DNA of 64,000 nucleotides from Callipepla californica brunnescens (taxonomy: Eukaryota; Chordata; Aves; Galliformes; Odontophoridae): positions 23,369,368 to 23,433,367 of the forward strand of contig JALIRH010000004.1 of assembly GCA_023055505.1 (NCBI GenBank), written 5' to 3'. Numbering within the stretch: the stretch's first letter is position 1; the number at the start of each line of letters is the position of its first letter. Below, piece after piece: positions 22,801-34,915 of this stretch. The notes below the pieces were generated by a model that was not told where the DNA came from, did no database searches, and saw only the letters and a program-made list of their open reading frames with translations. The position numbers were made by a program, and so were the translations under genes.

Positions 22801-25800
22801 AACTCCTATGCCATATCCATAAGTCAGTCAATACTTGGAGAAATAACTGAATTTTTTCCTTTAAAAATGAACAACAAAATCACAGCAGGATCTTAGCATC
22901 CCTAAAGCTTTTTTTTTTTGTTTTGTTTTGTTTTTTTTAAAGAATATAAACTATAATAAGGAAACCTTTAAATACAGAAACTCAGGTCTGCCAGATGGAG
23001 CTTTAAGAGGAAAAGATTTGGAAATAAAACCATAGCCTGTGTCTTTGAAGGAGATTTGATCTTCCTATCTCCCAGTTTGTCAACTTTAATTCGCTTACTG
23101 GATTGAAACAAGTATTACAGTTACATTGTCACAAATAAATTAATAAATAATCCCCATTTTAGCAGTCAAGTGGCAAGTCCTGTTATTTTTCTGAGCTGCA
23201 CCAGCAGTCATTTATTAACATGCAACTGTTCACTGCAATCAATAAAACACTATCAGCATTCTCAGATCTCCTGCAGCAAGCAAAAATGCAAACAGCCCAT
23301 AAAGGTGCAAGATGTTTATCCTTTTATTTCAGCACAGCACAGAATGAACAGTTCCCCCACAATGCAGGTGGAATGTTTACAGATTTGAAAACGATTTTGG
23401 TAATACATATTAAAAATACAAACACTGTTTTCCTTGTTATCAGCAAATTTCACTTAGGCATAAGGGAAGTCAAAGCAAACATGCTTTTTAACATTTAATA
23501 CGTTAAACTGTGGGATTTATTCTATTATTCTTCTCAAGAAACATCAATAACCTACCACTGGTGTCCATAAACCTGTTCAGAAGTTACAGTTCACAGCATT
23601 CAAATTTATTTATCCTCTCCATCCGAAAAATAATTTATTAGCTCTATACAAGAAGCTTTCTGCAGGTGCTTGTAAGAATGTGTATACAAACAAATCCCTT
23701 TGATCCCTCTCAAATTTCACCATAAATAAAAGAGGACACCAGTTAACAAGTACCGTTAAATTTCTTAATATAATATTGAATTGTCTTCCAACTTTCAAAG
23801 TTTTGACTAGTTCAAAATACAGAAGCATGTGAGAAAAGACTATAAGGAATTTCCTTTTTATTTTCATAATATTTATCCCCAAACTCAGTAAAACTACTTT
23901 GAGCACATTACAGCAAATAGAAAAGTTCTGTGCCAGGGTTCATTTATTGTAAAATGATATATTAACTTGTACCCCATCATAAAGTCACTAGTTAATAATG
24001 CAATAGTAGAACTGCATTGTTTGGAAATGACTATTTCCTGCTAAATTCCCTTGTGACAAAATCCTTATCTGTTGATGTCATTGACCAACAGTTCTATTGA
24101 AAAATTGTATCTCAGATCTGTACATCACGCACATCATCAAAACAGTCACATTCCACAGCTGAAAACTGTATGATACACAACACGGATTTCAAAAACAAGA
24201 ACACATCTGTTGAACTGAAGAAGTCTGCAAACTAAGATTGCCTTCTAAATTCTGACACAATTTTTTAACTACTAGGCTCACACATCACTTGTAGTTACAG
24301 TCACAAGAGAAAACTGGTAAAGTCCATGAAATGATTGAGGTTTTTTTCCTCTAAATATTAGTTCACATTGCAAAAAAAAGTTTTAGTGGGTTCCTATTTC
24401 TGCTATCATTATTTCATGAAGATAGAATACTAGGTAATACTAAGTAAGAAATAAAGAAATTACATTACACATTTTCCAAGACATAAAAATTTGTATTAAA
24501 TTCCACAGAAGTTATATTTATTATCAGGATTACTTTCTTACCAGAATCTCCTCTTATGTTCCTTTCCTGTTGCAGCATAAAACAGAGAAATCTTCCCTCC
24601 TGGTCTTATTCCTAAGGAGCACTTAAAAGGCAGCAGCAAAAGAATATATCTGAAGGAGGCACTCACTCAGAGTTCTGAACAAAGAGTTACATTATGGAAT
24701 CTCAATGGAAACACAAAAAAATTATTTCTATTATTTAATCCTGTCCAGTCATTAACACTTGCAAGTTCATTGATCTTCAAACTACTGTCTTTGGCCACAG
24801 TTGATGCTTCTCTCACAGCATGGTTTCATTACTAAGAACAGCTACAGAAGTGGGAGCAAAGGCTATTCTGTGTCTGTGTGATCACGCAGCTCCTCAGACC
24901 CACACCAGCAGCACAGCTCTGACGGTGTGAGCAGAGAGGGCATGCAGCCCTCCCCAGGGGCATAGATCTCCTCGCAGCAGGGCTGCAGGCAGACAGTGAG
25001 GCAGCCAGCAAGGCCCAAGGACTGAGGCACAGCAAGCCGTGTAAGACACGAGACACTGCTGATGGGACGGACACTGATGTGAGGGAGAAGTGTCAGAAAT
25101 TACAGATAAGCCATAAGGAACAGCTGGATTTCACAGCCAGCATGCATAGTTATGTGAGAAACAGGCAAAATTCACAGCTACCTGAAGAGAGAATCAATCA
25201 CTTTTTGAAGAGCAGGACCTTGCCTGGCCAGCAGGAGCCAGCTACCAGTATTGGTAATACTACATAAGACTGAACTTCCCTAGTCATCAGGATCAGAAAT
25301 ACAACTGTGGATACCAATTTGGCAAAGCCAGTGAGGAAAAAGTAATTAAGATTAGGTTCTTTACTTGCAAGACAACTGCCATAGAGAAACTTAAGTAAAG
25401 CCAAAGCTTCTAAAGATACTCTCCCAGCTTCACAACCTTCTGGTTTTAAGAAGTTCCTGAGCAAGAAGCACTCATGGATTTTTCTTCTGTGAATTTATTC
25501 AATAATTTCTCAAGTCACACAAAACATCAACAGTTGCAACATCCCATGGCTAAAAGAATACCAGGTCTGAATCTCCAGAAATATGAAAGCAAACTTAACT
25601 TCTAAACAAGCAAGGTGAAATCAGCAATGCACTCTGTTTAGTGGACAGCTTGAGAGAATAGTTTGTCCTTCTAATCTGTATAAATGCCAAGATTAGCTCA
25701 GAAAGGCATTAGTGGTTCACATGGCTCTGCTGTTGACAACCATCTGTGGAAACTGACAACTGGTCTCCTGAGAATGCCATTCCTGTAGCTGTGAAACATA

Positions 25801-27767
25801 AATTCTCCTTATCTGCTTTATATTCCACCTCTGCTTAGCTCATCCTCCACATGAAAAGGGATATAAATACAACCCTTTTAAAATGATTCCCCCTAAAAAT
25901 AGTTAGGGAAATATTTAACCAATTTACAGATCGCTGAAATGGCCCAGCTGCACAGTCCAGGTTGTAAAATTTATTTCCTATGTGGCTGAAATGATCTTGA
26001 ATAGTAAGTGACATGACAAATGAGATATTTAGAAAACACAAATTCTATCATTCTGAACAATATGGACTAGCTCAGGTATTAGCAATTGCCATATGCTAGA
26101 CATCCAGCTAAGGGCTAGAATTTGGTATAGTCTGCGTAATTGGAATAAACATGAAGAAAAAAGGCTGACTGACATTATTTTTACAAGTGTTAAACCCGGG
26201 GTGAGCATATCCTCCTCACTGAGCCAAAGATGACTGGAAATTCCTCTGCCCATTTTCCTACCAAATTTCCCACACCTACTCTTCCAACATTTAATGGCAT
26301 TGCCAAGACATCCATTTCCAGAAGATTTACACAGGGTACTGCAGGTCAAGTTTTAGTCACACACGCAAGGATAAAAGCAGGAAAATCTACTGAAAGAATC
26401 AGAGAACTCAAGCAATCATTCAAACATTTTAATACAATACAGTTAAGATTCATGATTTCAGTTTCCCATTAATCACGCCAATCAATAAGATTGAGAGCAA
26501 GTGTTCTACCTCTAAATTAATCTTAAATTCCACATTTCATTCACTAAGTATTGCCACAATTAATTTCCATAGAAACAGCTGTGATGGTAGAAACTTACAG
26601 GTATACTGTATCAGAGCCAATCAGACAAAAGGACTCTAATTAAAGAGGACTCTCTCTAAATACACTCACAGCCTGCAAACCAGTACTACCAATAAAATAT
26701 TTCTGAAACTGCCTTATAGTCAAATGGTTATTAGAAATACCAACACAGTTTCACGTACAGGTGCAGACATCCCATGAAATTTACTGCTGAACAAATTTAC
26801 AAGTACAGAGTAGAAACACATTCATGAATTGAAAACATACCCTCTGCGGGATGCTTTACAGGTATTACCTGAATGTAATTAAAAAAGAGTGCTGCCACAG
26901 AGAGTTTGCAGGATAAACTGACATACACACCTGTCAGAAAAAAAAAAAAGGAAATTGTACCTGCATAGAAAGCAATTTATTAATACTTCATTCTGCTGTG
27001 TAAAAAAAGCATCTGTTTATACATCATCATGTATTGAAAATTTACCTTAACACAGTGAAAACCATATGGTTGTTATCTGACCATTCTTTATGCCATTCAC
27101 TTGCCAATTCTTGCAACACTCATATACATTCATCAAATTCCCCATATATGAAAGAGCATGATCTAAAACCAAAAATCTGCTGTGGAATTCTCTTGTTACA
27201 GTAACTGATTTTTCTTTCTAAATAGTCACTCTACATATTAAGGGTCTACGCAGGCGCGAAAGATATTGTAGCTCCATAAGCATATTGAGCTCCTATTTTT
27301 CTTCCCTTTATAATTAGGAAAAATTTAAAATAAAATAAAAAATACTGAAACTGAACATGACATCAAAGTTGTATGACACTTCAGGTCCAACTAGTAAACG
27401 CATAACACTACGAGAGAGCCAAGGTATCATACAAAATGAACACCAATTAATATGACCTGCTTCTTGGATGTAACACTACTTTGATAGAGATCCTTCAAAT
27501 ACAAGAGTTTATCTCTTTTGGAAAGGTCATCTTCCCTCAGGTAAGCGGTCCTCTTACCTCTTTTACCTTGAGCAGTGTAAGTTGTTTAAGTAATAAACAT
27601 GCCTCAGATTTGAAGAAGAGACTACTGGGAATTAGGACATTTTTTCCCTGCTACTGTGTCAGTAGAAATGTAAGATTTTTCTGCATGATTTACAGTCTTC
27701 TCCATTCAAAACTGTTTCAAAAATATGCACTCTACACAAGTGATGAGATTTATATACAGTTGTGCTA

Positions 27768-27772
<5 letters not shown>
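19882..27772. other. No gene recognised
   Basis: Mostly plain AT-rich sequence. It includes a perfect 16-base palindrome at 22,144-22,159 and T-rich simple sequence at 22,911-22,940. A GC-richer patch of unknown nature lies at 24,830-25,080. Possible minus-strand exons lie at 24,542-24,599 and 26,841-26,868. Juxtaposed acceptor/donor motifs occur near 20,921-20,960 (minus) and 27,540 (plus). No repeat family was recognised over nearly 8 kb, which is a long gap compared with the rest of the window. Confidence 0.5.

Positions 27773-27798
<26 letters not shown>
27773..27798. repeat. (TA)n microsatellite
   Basis: About 13 uninterrupted TA/AT units. Likely length-polymorphic. Confidence 0.92.
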
Positions 27799-30719
27799 CT
27801 CCCAACTTAAGTAGAATTCAAACCAGTTCCCAATGGTACGTGCAACTGCTTTCTTGCAACACCAACATAAACAGATACCTTATAAATATTCTTCAAAATT
27901 ATGCAGAGATAGTTAATGTAAAAATGCATCCAAATTACTAAGGTATATGTCATAATTTTTAAAAACAAATAAGCTCAGATATGAATAAACACTTAACAAA
28001 ACAACCAAGATCTCATATACCTCAAAATTACTGCGGAACAAGACAAAGGAGATGTAAGACAAATAAAAGGTATTTAATGTGCAATAGAAGCACAGAAACT
28101 CTCACAGCAAGGCACCAATAACCAAAAGGAAATGCAATTAAACAGCTTGCGACAGAGAAATAATATATAGCTCTCAAAATGAACAGAAGTTATTGTGGAA
28201 GATATTTTGTATTAGGCATTACATACTTAATGGTCATGACCTATGGAAATAAAAAAAAATACCAAATTTTAAATGAACTGAGTAAATAAATGACTTTGTT
28301 CTTCTCAGACACTTCAGATTTCTCAAAGATCATGACAGCAAAGTAGAAATATGTGAGAACTGATAAAGCATGACAGTATGTCCCTATTTAATACCAAATT
28401 AAGTGGCAGTAGTTTTGTATCACTAACAGATTTAGCTCCTTTAACCTCTAATAATTGACAGTTCTGATGTTAATACACTAAATTTTCTAATAAACATTAT
28501 AAGATTTTGTTTCACTAAGCCTTTTATATATAGTGTTGTTGTGAAGCACACAGAAGGGAAGTCTATCCCAGAATACTTTTAAATAACTTAAACGATTTTT
28601 GTTCTGTGCATATTTCTGCCTTTTCCAACTTGAAATATCACCCATATTTATTACTACAATTTAATATGAATACATGATTCAAAAGTTTGATCTGATCTGT
28701 TATGAGCAAAGTTCTTGAAAACTATCTGATGACAAAATAAGAATACAATTTTAAAAAAAGCAATAGTGTACAGAAAGCTATTTATAACTTTTCCATCACG
28801 AAGTCTTCTGTTTTGGGATGCTTATGCAAACGCATCATATTTTTAAAAAAAACATGTAAGAACACTGACAACATAAGAGCTATCTTTCGCCTGCTAGAAT
28901 GTATGACTTCATGTTTTTTGTTTTTATTAAATCTGAGAGATCTGTGGAGAAAGATGCCCTGAAAAAAAAAACATAGGGTCTAAAGGAACATCTCCAAAGA
29001 GCTACTCTTCTTCTCAACTCCTTGGGCCACCACAGGTATGCACACCTCCCTAGTCCAGGTTGTCTGTATTTCTGTGGATCTTTCCAAAACCCTCATTTTA
29101 AACAAACAAACAAACCTATGACAGTAAATAAACTAGGAAAGAAATAAAACTGACCTGCAGCCTCCCCTCAATCTCAGTTCTGCACTTCTATAAATGGAAT
29201 GAAATGACACATTCCTCTCAAGTTCATCGACTTCAAAGGATTATCAACAGATAAACCCCTGTTTTGTGTACAGAACGGAGAAAAAAAATGGTGCCCAAAT
29301 AGAGGTTTGGTATTTTCAGTAGTACTCAGAAAGAAAGGTTCTATGTCCCTTATGTTTATAAAGCAAGTGCTATGAAACTCATTTCTAATCATCAGAAAGA
29401 TTTAAGAAAAAAAAGCAATGATGAAAATTTTCCATATTCTGGAAATAAATAATATAATGTAATATAATAATTCAATGTCAGAGGACCCTCTTGATAAGGC
29501 AAGCGATTTTAACGTTGTCACAAAGAAGGCAATCTCACATTCACATTAGGCCATGCTAGCTGAAGAAAGGAAGGGGACATGCATGCTTCTCAGAGCAAAC
29601 AGGTACTACAGATAGAATGCCAGAATAAACAAGTGTCTCTCAGAAGTGGAATTAGGGTAGAGTAAAAAGGAAATGTCTTATATTAATATGAATAAGTTCT
29701 ATGAAAAGAAACAAACGGGCAATGCTAACATATGTTCTCAAACTTCAAATACAAATGAAGTATTTCAAGTGTTCTGCGCACAACCTGTTGAAGACAATTT
29801 TCTAGGAGCAACTGTGTGTCAAAAACAAATTCATCTGCTATTTCTTTATCAGTTTCTTTCTGTTCTGCTTCAGTAGGTTTTGTTTGCTTCTGACAGAAAG
29901 CCATTAGATTCAGACTGCTTATGTGGAACACAAGTCCTTGAAAGTCATACCACAGGGAGCTTAAGAGACAGGCATTTTCAACTATAGAAAATACAAAAGC
30001 AAATAGCTTGTTTATAGTTCAGAGTTGCTACACCTTTGATGGGCAGGAGTGCTGCCACTTAGGACACTATGAAAAGAGGGACACAAATGCACAAGCTGCT
30101 TCAGTAAGAACAAGCAAAATTTGGCCCACACTGAGACTCACAGGTGTTTTCTGGATTCACCATCACACATGAATTAGTGGACGTATTTGATCGGATGTAG
30201 TAAGCACTACAGAGAGTTAAGTTTTCTGGGGACAGTCTTTTGTTCAGTTGGTTTGCAGTGATGGCTTTCCTCACCAAGAAACAAAGCCCACACTGTGCAA
30301 CTTCACCAGCAATGCCAGCTTCATTTCTAACTCCTGCCTCTCCCTGCTGCTCCTTCATCAACACCAAGAGAATGAGTTCTTCAGTAATGTTTTAAGAAAT
30401 CAATAAGCCAAACACAGTCAACTGAGACAAAAAAAAAGTCAGAAACAGTAAACAAATCCAACTTACACTGCTTCCCCCAAACTGTTGTGCTGACACTGAC
30501 TGGGGATGGTTTTGATATGTGAACATACATCCTACAGTGGGGATGGAGAACAGCAATTGCCACAAAAGAAAGCTATTTCCTATGTCATACTTTCACCTTC
30601 ACCCTTTCCAGACCCTGCTGGTTTGTCTTCTGATACAACTTTTTATCAAACTGCAAGTGGAAAGAATGCACTTTAATGAAATAAACCGTATAGGATACAA
30701 CCAATAGAATCCGACCATA
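27799..30719. other. No gene recognised
   Basis: AT-rich sequence without a recognised repeat. A minus-strand open frame of 88 codons (30,101-30,367) contains a possible exon at 30,142-30,206 with a good acceptor (ttaactctctgtag) and a GTGAGT donor. Its peptide, YYIRSNTSTNSCVMVNPENT, is not recognised. An AACA/AAAC repeat of small size lies at 29,101-29,115. Confidence 0.45.
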
Positions 30720-31085
30720 ACAGAATGGTAGGGGTTGGAAGGGACCTCTAGAGATCATCGAGTCCAACCCCCTGCCAGAGCAGCTCCCTAGCCCAGGTTG
30801 CACAGGTAGGCATCCAGGTGGGCCTTGAATGTCTCCAGAGAAGGAGATTCCACCACTTCTCTGTGCAGCCTGTGCCAGTGCTCCATCACTGCACTGTGAA
30901 GAAGCTTCCACACACATTTGTGCAGAACTTCCTATGCTTCAGTTTGTAGCCATTTCCCCTCGTCCTATTGCCACACACTGCAGAGAAGAGTTCAGCCTCG
31001 TCCCTTTGCCTCCTGCTCCTTAGATATTTATAGACATGGATCAGATTCCCTCTGAGTCTTTTTTTCTCAAGGCTCAATAGTATCT
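30720..31085 (-). mobile_element. CR1 LINE, well-preserved 3' end
   Basis: The left border reads acagaatggtaggggttgga and continues with 'agggacctctagagatcat', the complement of a typical bird CR1 3' terminus. It then runs through 'cctgtgccagtgctccatca' to 'tttatagacatggatcagat'. It is the least diverged CR1 in the window and therefore probably the youngest. It is truncated within the ORF2 C-terminus near the 'ttttctcaaggctcaatag' segment. The minus-strand frame at 30,886-31,077 keeps the LEKKRLRGNLIHVYKYL remnant of the ORF2 end. Confidence 0.95.
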
Positions 31086-32175
31086 AACCCCTGCAATTAG
31101 AAAAAATGAAATAAAACAAAAAGGAAAAAAAAAGGAGTCCTAAAGCTCATGTTAGCCCACCATGGGATGTGGGAAGTAGGGTTTATTATTAAAAAGTGAC
31201 TCAGTGACCCAGGAGATGTACTGTATAAGATGCGGTATATACACTTGGAAATTCAGTGCTGAAATACTAGTCTCTGTACTAGCATTCACTGAGTTTGGTT
31301 CATGTCCCTGTTGTGTGATTTCTAGTAGCATTTCCATTAAAATATTAGTCATGTCCCTGGAACAGCTTGGAGATTGTAAAGCCTAATTTACTATCCATAA
31401 TTAGAGCTTTGCCTGTGTTTGCGAAGATGTAACTAACACCAGGCATTAGAAAATGACACTGGAATAGAAGGCTTTACTTATTAAGGTCTCCAGAATAAGT
31501 AAGATCTACTTCCAGTTGTTTTGAATACTACGTAAGAGAAACCAGCATCTGAAAAAGCTGTATTTAATTCAGGAAAAGGACAGTCTGAATAAGCAAGAGA
31601 ACATAGCAAAGGCTGCTCTGAACTGTCAACAGCTCCCATGAGAGTCTGGCATCCACCAGCCCCTCCTGTTTCTGTTCCTGCTTTTAAAAATCAGCCAAAA
31701 TAATGCTACATGAATTAGAAGTCCTTTTTTGTCCATGTCAGCCATTTCAATGAATTAAAAATAAGAAATCTGTATTAATTACTTTAAAAAAGAAGAAAAA
31801 AAAACAATCATTAGAAATGGCAAAGTAGAGCTAAAAGGGTGCAATTTTATGAGTACATCAAAAGAGTAAAAGGTACAGAAGAACAAGGGGGGAAAAAAAT
31901 ATGTTGGAAACATGTCAAAAACAAATAAATCAGTTAACTGACAGTAGAGAAAATCTTATTTAGAATTATTTATATGGAGAAGAGCATCTGTAACTGCAGA
32001 TCAGCAGATTAGGTCCTATCAGTAATCCTAGTCAAACCTATCAGTCAGGATTCAAGTTGTCTGACCACTGAACGTTCACTCAAAGAATATTTTCCACGAG
32101 CATTATTAACTAGCTAGTCAGTATAACAGGTTCATTTTACAGCTGATTTAGGAGCTTTGTTACAGCCAACTAACC
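31086..32175. other. No gene or recognised repeat
   Basis: Plain AT-rich sequence with short A-runs. Nothing was identified. Confidence 0.6.
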
Positions 32176-32232
32176 CAGAATCACAGAAGGCTGAGTTTGG
32201 AAGGGACTTCTGAAGGTCATCTGGTCACTTAG
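32176..32232 (-). mobile_element. CR1 LINE, short 3'-terminal fragment
   Basis: Only the last 55 bases of a CR1 remain: cagaatcacagaaggctgag, then 'tttggaagggacttctgaag' and a 'gtcatctggtc' end. Severe 5' truncation is typical of this family. Confidence 0.85.
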
Positions 32233-34694
32233 CAAAACAGAAACAAGAACACTCTCAAAGACTGTCTACTGAGGTTGACGTTTATGGCTCTCTTTCATAT
32301 ATACTTGAAAGAATTCTTCAGCTCAAGAAGTAGATATTTTCTTTTACTCACCTATAAAAATATACAGGTATTCACCGGTGGGATTTAAGCAGAAAAGTAT
32401 ACCAGGGAAGGTAAAATTCAACAAAAATTCTAAGTTAATAAAGAAAAAAGAATACTACCACTGCTGATGACCAAAAAGTCATATTTAAATAACCTCCCTG
32501 CTGGAAAGGACATCAAAGAACTTGCACAGTTAGCACTGTTTTTTGAATGGCACTGCATCTTTAGCATTTTTATTTTTTTCTTTTAATATATATATAATAG
32601 GTGTTCCAGTCATGTAAATATCATGACTTTTAGGGACACCATGCAGTATCTTGCTGTCTTGCTGTGTACATCTCCTTTTTAATCTTTCTGAATTAAAAAA
32701 AAAAAAAAAAACTTGAAATAAATGCCTCTGAGACTCTCTTGCTCACTGCTGGCAGATGGTACAACACAAATAAAAGAGTTTCAGTTTGGTCCACTGCAAT
32801 TTTCTACTGTTCTCGGATCAAAAGTACGTTTGTTCTGTGGGTGCTTCAGGCAAGGACAGGCAATACTAGCAACAGGAACACAAGGTCTGCTTCGGAAAAT
32901 ATATCTGGTTGCCTACTGCTACGTAGCGGAAATCCAATTCAGTAGCAAGTATCCAACTTGTTTGTGTTTTGGTGGTTTTGTTTTAAATGGAAAGATATCA
33001 GTCATGTCTAAAGGGATAGCTGATGCTTCTGAGATCACAAAGCTCTATTGTCAAAGAGATTAATTAGTAAAGCTTCTCTAGAAGAGAATCCAACAGGCAA
33101 TAAAATCTAAATATTCTTTCTTTGAAGTGAGCATTAATACAATGCCTGTACCCATCATCAGCCTCTAGCATGGTGAAATTACCACTTATTTTCCTGCCAT
33201 TTAGAATCATACAGGCTTCCTTATACCAATACCAGAAGCTAGATGGGTTCACTCCTTTTTCAGGCACTTGCAGCTGAGAGATGTCTTCCTTATTCAATTT
33301 TTCTCAATTATGAAGTTTTAAAATCTAACGATACTGATACTATTCAGCTCAAGGAAGCAGGAAATTCAGATTTTCTCTAGTTAGCAGAAGCAAAATGATG
33401 TCCATGACTGGTTAGAAATGCAAATTGTTTAAAGCTGTCTGAAACATGCTTTTCAACTCCTACAGTGACACAAGGCTTTCTTCCTTACAGACCATATTAA
33501 ACCTTTATGTCTTGTCACATATAGGCTATTTTGATAATACTCTTTATTTTATTTGAAGACATCGCAAAATGTCTGCATATTTATAAAGTTTTCCCAAACT
33601 TCAGCCAATTCAAAAATTTAAAACATACCACAGGTATGGTTAGCATTGCAAGAAGTTTTATAGTTCGCATGTGCCCACTTCTCTAAACAGTCTTTAGACA
33701 TCACCTCTTAGCCTAACCACAAAACCCTATCAGAATACGAGCAGAACAAAGTTACTGTTTAAACCAAAGCCCTTCATCATCTGTTGAACACAGTCCCCAG
33801 AAAAGTCTCACAAAAAGTGCCACAACCAAGTTACAGTGTCCAAACAGTTTCCTTTGAGGTCAAAAAAGGAAAGGTGATTCTCTGACGATATATCTTTTGG
33901 ACTTTGCTCTCCAAGATCTCCATGGCAGCAGTGCCCAACACTAGTAAAAAAAAATAAATTGCTAGATAAAACACCAACCTTTATAACAGACTATAAAGAA
34001 AAATAAACTCTTTGTTCAGTTGATCTCTTGCACAGAACTGGAAGCTTCAAATCTCCTTGAAATACATCAGCTCTCCTTCACAAAACTTCGTATACTGTGC
34101 CAAATTTACAATGGCAAATTTTCTTCCAGGCTAAGAACTAGACTAACTTCGTTACCTCTCAAGTGAAAACTATACCTCAAATAATAAATCTGAATTCATG
34201 ATATTCTGGAGAATGATGTTCGAGTCAAAAATGCTTGCCATTTGTTGCTTTTTGTTGTTGTTGTTTTTTCCTAAAGAGTGTATTTTGAGCACACTCAAAC
34301 CTGTTGCCCATCGAATAAATGGTTTCTACCCCATGACTTTTTTCCCCACATCCAAGGTGTAGTAAAAAAAGATGGTTACAGACAGCATGGGAAGCCTACA
34401 TTGCCAAAAACTCCAGGCCAAGATTGGAAGCAGAAGAATGGGCATCAACAGTAGTGCCAAGCCTTCTATCCATCTATTGCTAAACTGGCAAGGATTTCTA
34501 CTACTTGATGAAAATAGAACTGAATTCTCCTACTTCCTTGCCAAATATAGGGTAAAGTCTGTAGCAGAAGGCAAAAAGCCAGTGTTTACAGATGGCCAAC
34601 ATGCTGTGCAGCCCTGTTCTGGTTAAGACTTGCATTTTCCTACAAAATCTCAAGAAAGAAAGATGCTATAGATGGAGTGTACACGCCAAGGTCT
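32233..34694. other. No gene recognised
   Basis: Contains an A17 tract at 32,695-32,711 and a minus-strand AG|GTGAGT juxtaposition near 32,351. A plus-strand open frame of 113 codons (32,722-33,063) starts just after the A-tract. It is overlapped by a shifted 68-codon frame and is not recognised; its length is compatible with chance. Confidence 0.5.
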
Positions 34695-34915
34695 GCCCTA
34701 GAGTTCAGAAATACACAGCTAAAACTTTGAGAGTGGTGAGACACTGGAACAGGCTTCCTAGCAAAGCACTTGATGCCCCATGCCTTTCAGTGTTTGAGAG
34801 GAGTTAAGATAATGCCCTCAATAAAGTGCTTTAAATGTTAGTTAGCCCTGAATTGGTCAGGCAGTTGGACTCAATCTTCATAGGTTCCTTCCAACTGAAC
34901 TGTTACAAGTTTAGT
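34695..34915 (+). mobile_element. CR1 LINE 3' fragment, distinct subfamily ending
   Basis: Contains 'gacactggaacaggcttcct', 'gatgccccatgcctttcagt', 'aatgccctcaataaagtgct' and the end 'ggtcaggcagttggactcaa' followed by 'ggttccttccaactgaact'. This ending belongs to a CR1 subfamily whose 3' UTR differs from those of the other copies here. The 5' border is unclear; the sequence from about 34,370 may be part of the same insertion but could not be matched. Confidence 0.8.
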
